Origin: Phlyctochytrium arcticum
Lineage: Eukaryota > Chytridiomycota > Chytridiomycetes > Chytridiales > Chytridiaceae
Direction: 5' to 3'
Length of the DNA stretch: 64,000 bases
Assembly: GCA_025602905.1 (NCBI GenBank)
Contig: JAHLKI010000001.1
Location: forward strand, 1,054,001 to 1,118,000
A program made the translations under genes and the position numbers. Below are positions 33,288 through 45,495 of the stretch, in pieces. Position 1 is the stretch's first letter; each line of letters begins with the position of its first letter. The notes beneath the pieces were generated by a model. That model saw only the letters and a program-made list of their open reading frames with translations. It had not been told where the DNA came from and made no database searches.

Positions 33288-33610
33288 CTTGGATAAACCC
33301 CGTGCTGTACAAAAAGTTGGCCAAGGAAAAGTTAGAACTACGCTCTCTAAAGTACCAATAGGTCGATGTAGGATGACTCTTTATCCTATAGATTTTCACA
33401 CACCGTTAGCCAGCAGACCTTCCCACTTTTCCAATCACATTGTAATTAACACCAGATTTTTATATTTACTACATGCAAACTTTTCGAATAATTCTCACAG
33501 TTGTGCTTACCAAAGGTGCGCGTGCGCGTAAGGATCCCAAGGTTTACCAGCCAATTCTAGTTATAAACAGGAGCAAAACTAAAGAACTTCCTACTGTACT
33601 GTATTGCAAC
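33288..33610. other. Short intergenic stretch
   Basis: About 320 bp between two + strand genes: the 3' end of mS26 and the promoter of the next gene. No ORF or RNA feature is seen. Confidence 0.5.
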
Positions 33611-34618
33611 ATGTCCCAACCATTGGTATTGAAGGATGAAGATTCTACAGAGCGGAATGAACGCTTGGTATTTTCGCCCATTTGCGAAAGATTTGAATAA
33701 AGCTTCATCTAACTCTATCACACTTTTGGTAGAAAAACGTAGCCTTGGCAAGTCAAGTTGAGGATACCGAGCGTCAACGGGCAGAGCAGGAACTGATTCA
33801 TGCCGAAACCAATGTTTGTTATTTGACTTTTGTACCACAAAACAACTATCAGATTTCTGATGAGGATGATGATGATTTATCTAGTCAGAACTGCACCGCA
33901 GACAAGCCGGAAAAGAGGCAGATCGGGCCATGGATGATGAGCGACAACGGCGAATGGCAGAAGAAAGTTTGATTGCCGCCCAACAGGAGTTGTTACGAAA
34001 ACAGGCTCTACAGACTGCGATCAAGGTTGGATTGCAATGCTACGCGTACATGTCTGTCATAAAGCCCGTTTAACTCCATTTGCAAAAGCTGGAAGAAGAA
34101 GAGCAACAACGACGAATTCAAGAGGGACACAAGGCGGTCGCGTTGACCGACGTGGTTCGTAAAAACACTGCGCGACGCGCGGATATGGATATGGATGCCG
34201 AAAAGTAGGGTTTTTGAGAGTTGTGGGAAAATTTTCAGAAACACTCAATTTTCACATTGACTATGTATAGAGAGCGACGAACCAGTACTGAAAATCTTGC
34301 GGATATTCCTGATGAGTTGGTGCAACAAAAACGCCAGTTGCAACAGGTGAGGACCAAGAGAATTTGAAGTCCAACTTCACTTATGGACTTTGTATGACAT
34401 TGTAGGACGTTGTTCAGTCTTTTGCTACCAAACATCATTCCGCCTCCAACATCAACATAACCACTGAACCAGCGTATGGTTACGCGTCGGGTCCCCGGTC
34501 GGAAAACAACGTGCCCCGCACACCCACTGTCGGCGAGGCCCAGAATGTAACAACCAGAAGCGACGCAATCACTGCCCCCGAGCGCCGCCTGTCGGCGGCT
34601 CAACTGGGACAAAAGTAG
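33611..34618 (+). CDS. Unrecognised charged coiled-coil protein
   Basis: Six exons, 33611..33667, 33733..33813, 33885..34025, 34089..34204, 34271..34346 and 34406..34618, give 227 aa with continuous frame at every junction. Residues of about 10-165 are dominated by Glu, Gln, Arg and Lys with heptad-like spacing (ERQRAEQELIHAE, RQRRMAEESLIAAQQELLRK, LEEEEQQRRIQEGHKAVAL), so a long coiled coil is likely. The final 70 residues are polar and probably disordered (NVPRTPTVGEAQN), ending AERRLSAAQLGQK-like. There are no catalytic motifs, signal peptide or membrane segment. I do not recognise the family. The gene follows mS26 on the same strand and converges on the M50B-like gene. Confidence 0.65.
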
Positions 34619-34892
34619 CTGCGTGTTAAGTTCCATTATTTCGACCAATTTGCATCAAGCTTCACATTCATTTTGTCGCGGTATGTCCATTCTTGTAATT
34701 TCTGTTGTAATATGATTATTTGTGTGACCAAAGTCAATGAGACAGTAATTATTCTAAGTGGGAGTATATACACAATACAGGAGTCTGAATGGGAAGGTAC
34801 CGCCAGAGTGCGCATTCGCGACCTGGGGTAAGGCAAAAAGTCCAGGCTAATTAGAGTCTGGGGCAATCTAAAATCTATATGAAGGTGGTTCA

Positions 34893-35772
34893 TCAAGTTT
34901 GAACACCGGTGTTCTCCTCCTTGAATGCCAAAAGGGCTGCGATCACTGCTAGGGCCAAGAACGCCAACGACACCAAGAACCAAATGACCCCCCACACTTG
35001 AGCTGACAAGCAGCCATGGCAGCACAAGTGGGAGAATTGCGAAGCGTCCGATTCGTTGACTTTGCGGGTAACGAGGTCCTCTATTATGTCCCACAATGAA
35101 TACAAACAAGACATGACACTAGCGTGGGAAGAAATTGATCAATACAAAATGTTGCGAGTAAAAGTCACAAGAGCAACACTTACCCCATGAACAAAACAAA
35201 GTACCGAAGGTAGTACCCTCCCTGGGCCCACCACAATAGGGCAATCAGCCCCATGAAGAGCACTGTGATGCCTCTTGCTAGCCAGTTCTTTGCCCAATAC
35301 AATGTTGCGAGCATGGCCAATCCAATCATGACCGCCACAATTTTACTGGCCAGTACATCAAATCCAGCAAAAACCATCAGTGCCCCCCAGAAGGCAGAGC
35401 CGATGTATCCGGCTGGCAGCGTGCAGTATGGGTTCCCGCCGCGCATTTTCGTCAGACCTCCCTCGTCGGGGTCCAGTGTGATGGACTGGATTTTGCCGCC
35501 CGTACATAATCCAGCAGAAGCGTGCCCAAACTCATGCAATGCAACAGTTACGATCTATAAGCCATCGAAAGTCACATCAGTCTGACGACTCAATATAAAC
35601 AAATACCCGCCGTCCTTACCTTGAAAGGCCACAGAATTTGCTTCAGATATGGCACATTCCACAATATCGAAATAGCGACGGTATATACTGCTATAAAGAT
35701 GATGGTCGTTCGCTGCTCTGGAGAGGGATGTAATCGGCTAACAAACTCGTCGCCAGTAGGAAGTGGTGCCAT
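34893..35772 (-). CDS. Peptidase M50B-like multi-pass membrane metalloprotease
   Basis: Three exons, 35772..35620, 35554..35184 and 35118..34893, give 249 aa. The zinc-binding HEXXH motif is HEFGH near residue 58, right after a splice junction. GGKIQSITLDPDEGGLTKMRGGN follows in pieces, a block typical of the M50B-like family found in fungi, plants and bacteria. Around it are six or so hydrophobic segments: IIFIAVYTVAISILW, AGYIGSAFWGALMVFAGF, IVAVMIGLAMLATLYWA, GITVLFMGLIALLWWA and a C-terminal VWGVIWFLVSLAFLALAVIA. Family members are membrane proteins of poorly known function, possibly intramembrane proteases. The second zinc ligand region of classical S2P enzymes (LDG) is not evident, so activity is unproven. 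Confidence 0.85.
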
Positions 35773-36436
35773 TCTTTAGACCGAAAGTGTAAACTGGCTT
35801 CCGATCGTTAGGATAAAAATTCGTCTGCTTATTAAATAGAGGTCTTTTAAAAAAGAGGTAGGATAGGTAGTATCTCGTTGAAGGGTGTTCCTTTCTTTCC
35901 AGGTGCTTATAATGGAGTTCAATGTGCTCGAGTTCGCGACAGAAGGTTCGCCGCTGGGATCCCCGACGGCGTGGCGCGGAAAGTCGGAGCCTGGCGATGT
36001 CGGCACAGCCTGTAGAAGTTGCAATTTTCTTGGCGTATTCTAATGGACATGTCACTGCCAAAAGGTGGGTGAAAAGGTATAGCTAGCGACAGCCCCAAAG
36101 AATTTATATACGTTCCAAGATGAAGGAAATGCATATTGTAATGTACGGGATATAATTGTACTTGAATGTCACGTAAAACACTGAAAAAGATACATGTCTG
36201 TTGTTCCAGATCTCCCTAAGGTATCCCTACAAAGGCGTCTAGTTGATACTATGCTATTGAGCACCTTGACGAGTCCATTAATGGGTTGGCGCATTATTTG
36301 CGTGGGTATCACATCCTGAATAAAACTGAATAGGTACAGTATTTGCGGTCCTTGGTATATTTGCCGGCGTCCGTCAGGGCTATTTTTACGCATTGGTGCG
36401 CATTCACAATTGCGCCGAGAGACAGCACTCCTGTGA
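35773..36436. other. Intergenic DNA
   Basis: About 660 bp upstream of the M50B-like gene and downstream of the next minus gene. Short frames occur, including a + strand ATG near 35911 reading MEFNVLEFATEG, but they are too short and unconserved to call. I see no repeats or RNA genes. Confidence 0.4.
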
Positions 36437-37142
36437 TTAGGTATTGTGGGGATGGGATGTTATCGAGTTTGTCTGCTGACGTCCTTGTAGCTTCAACCTT
36501 GATGCCAGCAAGCTCACCAAAGGTATCAGAAGAAGTATCGTCCATAGCCAGGTGAACAGTCCCTTCTCCTCCATTCTAGCCAAGTTCCGGTCTGCAATTT
36601 CTCCCCTCCAGTTTGCCTCCTCCTCTGCATCAGCGCTGGCCCACCACCCAGCATCGACCCGCCCCCGAACCTCGCTTTCGATTGCTCGAAGATCCTCTTC
36701 CCAGACGGGGGCGACAGCAATCCCGACATGCAGCTCTGCAAGCAGGTCGGCAAAGATTTGTATTGAGCTATCCGGAACAGAGGTGGTGGAGAGGAAAACG
36801 ATAGCTGGTGGTCGGAGGCGGGCGAGATATGGTGATTTGCCCGTGGATATATGAGTGTGACATGCTTGCAGAACGAGGTCGAGCAGGATTTCGGGTGTGA
36901 AGGAGTTGGAGTGGTGGAAAGAAGCGCGTATGAAACCGTTGGCGTCGGTGACAGTTCCTGTCGCCCGATCTTTTGCAACTGAATGCACGACAAGGATGAC
37001 CTGTCAGTTACTTGCTTGTTATGAGAGCCAAAAGTCACCCACCTATTGACCAGTTGCCGGCAGGGTCGTAGGGAAGTGAACGGACCACGTCGACGGCCTT
37101 CCTTAGCGCTATGTAGTCGGTGGCATACCGTAAACCGGGCAT
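36437..37142 (-). CDS. Unrecognised tail-anchored membrane protein
   Basis: Two exons, 37142..37043 and 36978..36437, give 213 aa. A globular N-terminal part of about 170 residues contains NGFIRASFHHSNSFTPEILL, LRPPAIVFLSTTSVPDSS and ELHVGIAVAPVWEEDLRAIE, which reads like an alpha/beta domain. A Glu/Arg-rich helix follows. Then comes one hydrophobic span near the C-terminus (LFTWLWTILLLIPLVSLLAS) with a short basic, polar tail, the layout of a tail-anchored or single-pass protein. No family is recognised. The intron has a GTGGGT donor and an ATTCAG acceptor. The ATG at 37142 is the first in-frame Met; the frame stays open a little further upstream. Confidence 0.62.
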
Positions 37143-37449
37143 AGCAATTACGTTGCAAATGGATAGAAGAGTGGGGTCAAAGTACGGCAGTTGTGAGCGG
37201 CAGCTGGTTTGTCGGGGTTATTGTGGTGAGAGAACTTCCGTCCTTCCCTTTACGATTCAGGAGATGGGAGTTTCGCCAGAATTTGAGCCTGGGACAAACA
37301 TGGCGCGTTCTCCAGAGCGTTCTGACACCCTGACACCAAGGGCGACCGGAAATTGGGTACTGAATCTTCATATTTACATAGTGCCTGCTACTACAACTCA
37401 TCATGGAAATATATATAGTACAAAATTGACATGGCTGCAAGAGCATCCA
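37143..37449. other. Short intergenic stretch
   Basis: About 300 bp between two minus-strand genes. No coding or RNA feature is visible; it presumably holds the promoter of the gene at 36437-37142. Confidence 0.5.
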
Positions 37450-38912
37450 TTACAGATGACTTCCTACTAATCGCCGCGCTAACCCAGCTGCTTTCAGTAC
37501 AACGGCAGCCCGGGCAACTGTAGCATGCTTCTTGAAAAGTTTGCCGAGTCGATGTTGTCCAGAGAGTTTCTTGATCAACCCATCCGCTCCCGACTCTGCG
37601 AAAATCTTGCCCAAAAGTTCGGCGCCGCCATCACACGGATCGTCTCCGTCATCACCGTCGTCCTCCCGATCTTTTCCAGGTACTTCCACCACAAAGTTCA
37701 ATTCTTCCAATACTTCCTCAACCCACGGGACACTGCCGCTTTTTCCATCGGCATAATCTAGGCCAAAGTCTTTCAAGACAAGAGTGGTGTTGGAGCCCTC
37801 GGAATACTTGCAAATCAATTTCATGAGAGTGGTCACATTCTCTGAAATTGTATCTACGCGCAATTTGAAATTGGTGTTGAGACCTTGGTCGATATGCATT
37901 TCGCGTGGGAATTTGACGGTGGCAATCGCAACGCCATCGTTATAGATGGAAAATTGGAAACCAAAGTCTTGTGCGCGCAGACTAAACTGGGTGGGGTTGT
38001 TGAAGCTTGCAGTCACTGAAACTGACCCAAGGGGATTTCCCGAGGGAGTTGGAGTGACAGAGTAGTCCGTCACCGTCAAATTGTACTGTTCCATGTCTGG
38101 TTCTGGGACTTGGCCTAAAGACATTTAGAATCAGCAATAGTGACGAGGGTATTCCGCAAAAAAGACGACGTACTTTGGTCAAAGAGAATATCGCTATGCA
38201 TAGGAACAACCCATGATCCTACATGGTGAAGCGCGACGAGAGGATCGGCTTGAAGATTAAACATCTGAGGAGGGAGCGGTCCCTTGCGCTGGGACTTGAC
38301 TAGTCTGTGCACAAATTCCTTCAAGAAGGGAATGTCCAGATTCGTGACCATGCTTTCAAAAGAGATGGGAACAGTCTTGGCTCCGCGCGGTACTGATACA
38401 CCCGGAAACTGCATAGTGCCAATGCGCAAAGTCCCATCATCACGTCGGTTTTGATCTCCCCTTTCTTCATTGCGTAATTCCTGGGATGGGTCTTTCCAGT
38501 GCAGAAACGAAAACACTGTTGGATGCAAGGTGACATCGACGGGCGGAACTTGCTCATTGACGGCTTCCGCTTCGACTCCAATCATGACGCCGGAGGGTCC
38601 AATCTTTTGAATAGTCAAAGACTTGATGTCGGCCATATTGCCATTCAGAGCAGTCTCCAACTGCTTTGGGATTATGACAAGATATATGATAGGAAGTATG
38701 ATTTTAGTTGACATGATGAGGAAGGCCATTACTGACAAGAGTATGGTTTTACGGGTTGGTGTTTTGTGCGTTGGAAGTCGACTGCGGAGTTGCGCCAAAA
38801 TGGACGCATGTGCCGAGTCTTCAGAAGCCAGGTCATTCTCCCTCACTGGAGCATTTCCCAGGAGAGGGCTCCTTTCAGAAGGAGTGTCTCGCCGAGCGTC
38901 AAGGTCCGACAT
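37450..38912 (-). CDS. DUF3712-type single-pass vacuolar/endomembrane protein
   Basis: Two exons, 38912..38174 and 38114..37450, give 467 aa. A polar cytosolic N-terminus with a SERSPLL stretch, resembling an acidic dileucine sorting signal, precedes one membrane span (ILLSVMAFLIMSTKIILPII). A long lumenal region with repeated beta-rich LEA-like units follows (IKSLTIQKIGPSGVMIGVEA, YNLTVTDYSVTPTPSGN, SVSVTASFNNPTQFSLRA), as in DUF3712 proteins such as yeast Tag1. Tag1 sits in the vacuole membrane and helps end autophagy; transferring that role is inference. An acidic DREDDGDDGDDPCDGG linker and a basic helical C-terminus complete it. The intron has a GTACGT donor and a CTTTAG acceptor. Confidence 0.75.
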
Positions 38913-39302
38913 TGCTTCTTGGACAACAAAAACTGAAGTGAGACAGTTGTTGGTCTCGATATTCGACTAGCGTTTCGTGTGGGTAAGCCGTGAGAATTGG
39001 TGTTTGATCGCGGAGAGGGTGATTCAACTAGAGTGTGCGGAGGAGTTGTTCTTGGTATTCCTAGGTAAATGCTATAGTATAGGTATGAGACTTTTTGACA
39101 GTAGGAAAATTGTGCGAAAAGAGGTTCAACGATACTATATTCGCAGCCTGCTCGCCGTGACGGCATCAGCCAAATGGGGGCTTAGCAGGGCGGGTGAGTG
39201 ACCGTGAACTTTTCCTTGATGGGAAAAATGCTAAAAATGTGTGCCGTTTTGCACCAGAGTATTTACTTATAAACGACACACTTTGAATTCATGCATGCTA
39301 AT
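38913..39302. other. Intergenic DNA
   Basis: About 390 bp: promoter side of the DUF3712 gene and 3' side of PEX3. No convincing ORF or structural RNA is present. Confidence 0.5.
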
Positions 39303-40949
39303 CTACATAGATCCATCCTCCCAGCCCGTGTACATGATGACAGAAAGAGCTTTCAGCTCGGGTTGTGAGGACAAAATCTGCAAGGTGAGACACATTAGCC
39401 AGGGCCCTTTCAAATAAATGGCCGTAGATGTCTTACCTCCAAAAAGACATTCGGTACGCCGTTGACGACATTATGTACCAATCGACTAAACACAGGAATG
39501 ACACCGGCCAAGGGTATAGATTTGCTGATCACCTCCGTCTCGTCCGCTGTTATTGACATGGATGTAGTGGTCTCCTCGGCTGTCGTTTCAGGCACCTCTA
39601 CAACAGTGGCTGATCGGGTAATGTGCATGTCATGTTCAGATATAAAGTGGGGGCGGATCTGTTTGAAGAGAATGTCGAAAGCTTCATCAAAGCATGACGA
39701 AACCACCTTTTGAAAGTCCGAGCTTTGGGAAAGACACTTTATCAATACATGATTAGGGGTCGCCAAAGAAGCATTCAACTGTACCTCTCCAGGAAATCTC
39801 GAGTTTCGTCCAGTAAAGAACGCAACTCTGGATCAACAACAGTGTCTACGCCACCGGCGCTGAGTACTTGCTCTTCGTTACCTTCTTGAGGCAGCAGGTA
39901 ACTGGTCATACTAGTACAGATATGTGAGCGGTCTGCAAATAAACCCATGAACTGCGTGACAATACCTCGGTTGTGATTCATCCTCAACTATTGCGCGAAT
40001 TTTTGAGACGGTTTCGATCAACGATCCATAGCTGGTTTGCTCCTTCAATGACACACTATAGTAGCATTGGTCAGTGGACCAAGAAGGCGTCTGATGTGAA
40101 TGAGAACAGGTACGCACTCTCCAAGAACTTCTTCCGTTGCCTTTCGCACTCTCTCCACACATGCTTTCCACCCGACGTTCAAAACATACCAGCTGAACGT
40201 CAAATACTTGCGTTCAGTTTCATATGAAACCCCATTGCGACTCTCGGTGGGCCCTCCTCCGATTTGCCCCCGAATCTCTTGCTCATGATCAACCTGCTTG
40301 AACGCAATAACACTGTCGAGGTAGAAAAATCGCCCAAGGAGGTTCAATTGCAGATGGGTAAAGGTAATGAGAAGTGTGATGAGGTAAACGGAGGATATTG
40401 TCCGAGTGAAGCCTTCATTATACCCAAGTGTCGATTAGTCGCTAAAAAATCAGTTGAGAAATGTTCATAAACATACCGAGAATCTTGAGCTCGTCCCACA
40501 GCTCCAGCTTTGTCTTTTTGGGCGGACCCGAGGATGTTGCAGATTGCCCACTATCCTCTTTCGTCCCTTCCTCCTCCGTCTTTGCCTGTCGGCTTTGTTG
40601 CAATTGCGCGGTCAAGAGCTCAACATTCAAAGCATCAAAGAGGTTCTCGCCCAGTGTCGGGAGCAGAGATCCCACAGCAAAAGTGCAATCCTGCAGATTT
40701 TGCTCAAACCGACGCTTGACACTGAGTGAGAGAGGTTAGCGATACAAAGATCGAGATGTTTCCGAGCTTGGCTGTGACTTACTTTGCTTTAGCTGTCTGT
40801 TCCACCTCACGCCTTTGTTGAAACTCGCGCCATTTCCACTGGGCATACTTGACCAGCATATACCCAGACCCGACCGTCCCCCCCACCCAGTAAAACTTTC
40901 GCCGATTCCGGCTCAAAAAACCGCCTATGGCGTCCGTCACTGCTGCCAT
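39303..40949 (-). CDS. PEX3: Peroxisomal membrane biogenesis factor Pex3
   Basis: Seven exons give 427 aa: 40949..40783, 40721..40477, 40412..40118, 40055..39966, 39910..39785, 39722..39437 and 39377..39303. Pex3 docks the receptor Pex19 and inserts peroxisomal membrane proteins. The N-terminus has RNRRKFYWVGGTVGSGYMLV, the basic patch plus membrane anchor, then KRRFEQNLQDC. KLELWDELKILGFTRTISSV and LQLNLLGRFFYLDS are hallmark blocks, as is LLDETRDFLESSDFQKVVSS. A Thr/Ser/Glu-rich insert of about 30 residues lies between FISEHDMH and VISKSIPLAGVIPVFSRLVH. The last exon reads ILSSQPELKALSVIMYTGWE. The gene diverges from PAM16 with 280 bp between the starts. Confidence 0.93.
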
Positions 40950-41229
40950 TTTGACCGTTTACACTCTGGATTGTCCGTCGGGAAAACCACTTTGGGTCGG
41001 AGGCCGAATGACATGCTGTGGCGGCCAAGCCACACGTGTCAGCTTTCATCTCGGCGTTATGGAAACCGCGGTAGTCGTTCCGACGGCTGCCTGGACGGCT
41101 GCAGTGCTTCAACCTTTGACAAATTGCAAACGATATCATAGCAGCAACCACCAGAACAAAGCATTATTGCCAAGACACTTTTTCTTTGTATACACCAAGC
41201 ATCTTTCCACCTAGTCGTTCTTGCCCAAC

Positions 41230-41822
41230 ATGGTTAATGTGAGTGGAATATTGCGGGCAAACAATGGAGTTTTTCGGAGAGCATGGGACTTACAGACGTT
41301 TTGTCATAGGTTGCCCGAGTAGTGACCCAAATTGCGATCGTAGGAACCCAGATATTTGGACGAGCGTTTATGGAAGCATACAAGCAAGCATCAAAGAGTA
41401 CGTTTTTTCAGCGGCAGAATACTACCCACTTTGTCATTGTTTATAATGGGGCATACTTTTTCAGATGCAGCAACAAACGCAGCAGTGGGTGGAACAGGGC
41501 GCGGGGCAGTGGATGCCGTCACAAGAAAGATGAACTTGTCGGTGGAAGAATCAACACAAATATTAAATGTCGACAAGAACGCCTCCGTCGAAGAGGTCCT
41601 CAAGGTTTGAATTCGTACTGTTCTATATTGATGGGCATCAGAGAGCTGACAAACGTTTCCTTTATCCAGAGTTACGAACATCTCTTTAAGCAAAATGATC
41701 CAAAAGAGGGCGGGTCCTTCTATCTTCAGTCAAAGGTGTACCGGGCAAAGGAACGTTTGGATGTGGAGCTGAAGCGGAGAGTGGAGGAGCTTAAAGCAAA
41801 GGAGAATGCGCCATCAAACTAG
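41230..41822 (+). CDS. PAM16: Mitochondrial import motor subunit Pam16/Tim16
   Basis: Four exons, 41230..41238, 41310..41397, 41465..41604 and 41670..41822, give 129 aa. Pam16 is a J-like protein that recruits and restrains the J-protein Pam18 at the TIM23 motor. The N-terminal hydrophobic segment [20 protein letters not shown] matches the family. The degenerate J domain reads [18 protein letters not shown] and then [20 protein letters not shown]. The HPD motif is replaced, as expected for Pam16, so it cannot stimulate Hsp70 itself. The first exon encodes only MVN. A basic C-terminal helix ends the protein. Confidence 0.94.
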
Positions 41823-42150
41823 ACGGAAGTCCTTTTCCCCCGGGAGTGATTCTCACAGCATCTCAACCATTCAATTTATCTCCTCCACCAACTACCTCCC
41901 CATATTTATACTGATCCCTTCCGTGCCATTTTCACACGCCCACACACTGGTCATCAACCGTCATTGTATATTTAATAGACGTTCCGCATACACAGTTCTG
42001 CGTCTTTCCCAAGCAATGGGTATGAACCTGCCGCAATTGATCCCACCAAGTATGGCTGCGGCAGCCTTTCATGTCCTGAGATGGTATAAACAATTCACAA
42101 ATTCACAAAATGATAAATACAAAAAGAAAAAATGATCACATATAGTAAAA
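41823..42150. other. Convergent 3' ends of PAM16 and MCM4
   Basis: Nearly 330 bp between two stop codons facing each other. It is A/T-rich near 42090-42135 and probably carries the polyadenylation signals of both genes. No gene is seen. Confidence 0.5.
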
Positions 42151-45100
42151 CTAATAGTTGCCAGTCTTGCGAATAACCTTATCCGCGTTCGTTCGGCCAG
42201 TGATATGCAAAACCCCTTCGTCGGCAAGCTCGTCCAGCAAGGCATTGAAATCGTATTCAGAGATGTGCTAAATGTCGACAAGTAAGTTCCAGTCCCGGAT
42301 CAATAAGATGGACAAATGACAAACCTCATCACTCTGCTCTCCAAACATCCGGTACGCCTCTGGCCATCTAAAGTTGGTTTTATCCGACGTAAGCAGTAAA
42401 TCCTTGAGTGCCTTGCGCTTATCGGCATGCACGCGTCGACTGCGAGAGCTGATTCCCGTGTTGACGAGATCCAGATCAATCATGCCTGTTTTGGGGTCAA
42501 TCGCTGCCGTTTGCAGGGCTGTAATAACGAGACGATGGGCTTCGTCAACATCCTCCCGTTCGACAGTAGGCGACAATCGCATGCGGGCGTGGGCTTCAGA
42601 GAGACGAATCATGGACTCGAGCTGACGCGTGGTGAAGGTAATGGTGCGGCTACCCCCTTCTTTACCGACATTACGGAGCTTGACGTAATAATCAATCAGA
42701 ACTTCACCGGCGGTTTCAGAAATGGTGGGGTTCGGGAGGGCCTTGGCGTAGTTTACGTATTTGGTGAATAGTTCGAGAGGCTGTTCCCTCGAATTAGCAC
42801 GGCGATCAAATATATGACATGCAAATATCAGTTTACTTACCACAAAATCTGGCTCTGCACTTTGACGGGCAAGGCCTCCATCAGCGACGTAAAAGCTGAC
42901 CAAGTGCTGCGCTAGCCGTCGATCATCCCGCTCATTGGGTTTATCGAGAATGAGATACGTCAAATCGAATCTGTAGATTCAAACGCGTCAATTGCATGTG
43001 TTCGTGTCAGCGGAAAGAGTTTTGGCCTTACCTGGATAACAGTGGTGGTGGCAGGTTGACGTTCTCTACGACAGGCAATTTCTCGTCGAACTTTGAGTTA
43101 ATAGGATTGGCACAAGCCAACAGTGATGTTCGTGCATTCAGCGTGGTAATAATTCCAGCTTTTGCCACGGAGATTGTCTGCTGTTCCATGACCTCGTGAA
43201 GAACTGAGCGCGTGTATTCCGACATCTTGTCAAACTCATCAATACAGCATATTCCACCGTCACTCAGGACAAGAGCTCCGCTCTCCAAAACCAGTTGCCT
43301 GGTGTCGGGATCCCGTGTTACGTATGCTGTCAGACCCACAGCCGAGGAACCTTTTCCAGAAGTGTAAACACCGCGAGGTGCAATTTGGTGTACATATCGC
43401 AACAGTTGCGATTTGGACACACCAGGGTCGCCAACCAAAAGAATGTTGATATCGCCACGAATTTTAGGAGCACCCGGCTTCACCGATTGGAATTTGTTGG
43501 CACCACCAAACAACTGCAGCAAAACACCCTTTTTGACATCCTCCAACCCAAAGATGGATGGCGCGATCGAACGGGCGAGTAAATCGTAGAGATCGGAACG
43601 TTCCGACAAGTCTACAATCCGTTGCGTCTCACGCGGGTCTTCCTGAATCAGCTGATCACCCTCTTCAAAATCGACGCGATATTCATTATCAGCCACAATG
43701 CTCCGGTCTACCCCCAGTCGTCGCTTGTCTGTCCGCTTAATGTGGACAATATCAACGTACGTCTTGAACAAGGCTTTGACGGCACGTCGACGGGGATGGA
43801 CGCGAACAGGGTTTCCTCGGAAAATTCCAGTAATCTCTACACGGTCACCGGCTTTGGCGACATCAACCAGGTCATCGTAGACGCACATGGAAACCGTATG
43901 AGGAGTCTGTCCATCCGGAGTTTCGTCTGGTGTTTCCTGTAAGCGGCACACTTGTTTATCAGCGAAAATACATCGGTTGTGGACTAGCTGCATGGAGTTC
44001 TTCTGTCCACAAGTCTCTGTTGGGCAGCGGGTCGGTTCTGCAATGCGTCCACGATCGCTGTCTACAATGACGGTGTGCTCGCAAACATAGCAGCGGAAGA
44101 ATGCTGGTTTCTTCAGATTAGTGCGGATTCTGAAACCGCCTGCAGTGAAATTTACCTTGCTTAAGGTCGGGAATGATGGGGGATGAACGAATGAGAATAC
44201 CACGAACGGTGACAAGCTGATCAATGTCTGGGTGGAATGGTTAGGGGCGGCATTCTGGATTAAAGTGGTTTCCTGTCCTGTACCTGATGGATTCAGTTCT
44301 CGTAGATTGACAGATCGAGCAAGGTTAAAGGGCCGGATCTATAACATTATCTCTATGAGCAAGTGCCTTTTAAAATGACCAGAGAATACCTACGCGCATC
44401 GTGACACCATCTGGCAACTCGACATCTTCAAACATATCCAAAAAGATCTCAGTGAGGGTATGATCCATTAGTGGGATAATCTCTTGAGGGTATCGCACAA
44501 GTTGGTAGTATAATTTGCGTGCTGGCTCGTAAACACGCAAATTGCCACAATCCAAGTTCAAACTGTAATTTTCCATTTCGCGAAGTTGAGCAAGCAAGGT
44601 TGGGTAAAACGGCCGTGACTCTTCGTCGGTAAGCAAAATTTCATCCCCCTCCTCCAAATCTGTTCGATGATGACCTTGGGTAAAGTTGCTGATAAAGTCG
44701 CGAAACATTTGCATTGATTCTGCAATGTTGACTGTTGTCCCCCAAATCACCGTCATGACCGCAGCCGGGTCAGACATGATCCCGCCCGTAGATCCAGCGG
44801 CTCCACCAGCTCCTTGAATCCCCTGCATATTGTCGTTTTGAGCATCTGGTTCCGAGTCTCTGTCGCTGTAACTGAGGAGACGGTCGAAAAAGCGATTCCC
44901 AGCAAGGTCGCCACGCCGATTTCGCGTGGCACCGGGTGTGCGAGGAGCACGGCCAGTGCTGGACCCGCCAGCTGTTGAGAGAAGAGGATCAGTACCAGCG
45001 GCTGGTCGACGGGGTGTTAAACCATCGGAAGAATGGGGGTATACGAGGGGCATAGCTATATGAGAGGTTAGAACGATAAGCCCATATGGTTGCGAAAGAT

Positions 45101-45495
45101 TTCTTACTGCTTCCTGCATGTCGCCGACCAATGGGAGATGTTGGTTGGACGCCATCACTGGTCAACATAGACACCCGGTCCTGCCGCAGTCGTCCGGCCA
45201 GTCCTCCTGCTCTCTGTGGTGATGAGCTCAACAAGTCTGATGATGCGAATAATGGTGCATTGGCCGCCGCCGTCGGTGTGAATGGTTTTCCAGTTTCCTG
45301 TTGCCTAGAGGCTGCTCCAGCGTTTTCAATGTCGGACTCTGATCCCAATGGTGCTCCTGCTGTGTTGGTTTTGAAAGGAGAAGACACCTCGCCAAAGCTT
45401 GAAGCGGTTCCGTTGCCTGAACCTTCCTGAAGTGGTTGCAAGACGCCGCGACGCCGATTGGAGCGAGGCGTCCCGGGGTTGCTGCTGCCAGACAT
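42151..45495 (-). CDS. MCM4: Replicative helicase subunit Mcm4
   Basis: Eight exons give 983 aa: 45495..45108, 45055..44394, 44338..44284, 44227..44156, 44103..43032, 42970..42841, 42780..42325 and 42267..42151. Mcm4 is one of six MCM2-7 AAA+ subunits that unwind DNA at forks. A Ser/Thr/Pro/Gly-rich N-terminus of about 230 residues, the usual DDK target region, leads into the N-terminal OB domain (IRPFNLARSVNLRELNPSD, VTVRGILIRSSPIIPDLKQ). The zinc finger runs CYVCEHT to the CP..CG pair. The AAA+ core has Walker A GDPGVSKSQ near residue 620, Walker B CIDEFDKM near 680 and the arginine finger in LLSRFDL. A winged helix ends the protein. The start lies 384 bp from RRP12. Confidence 0.95.
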
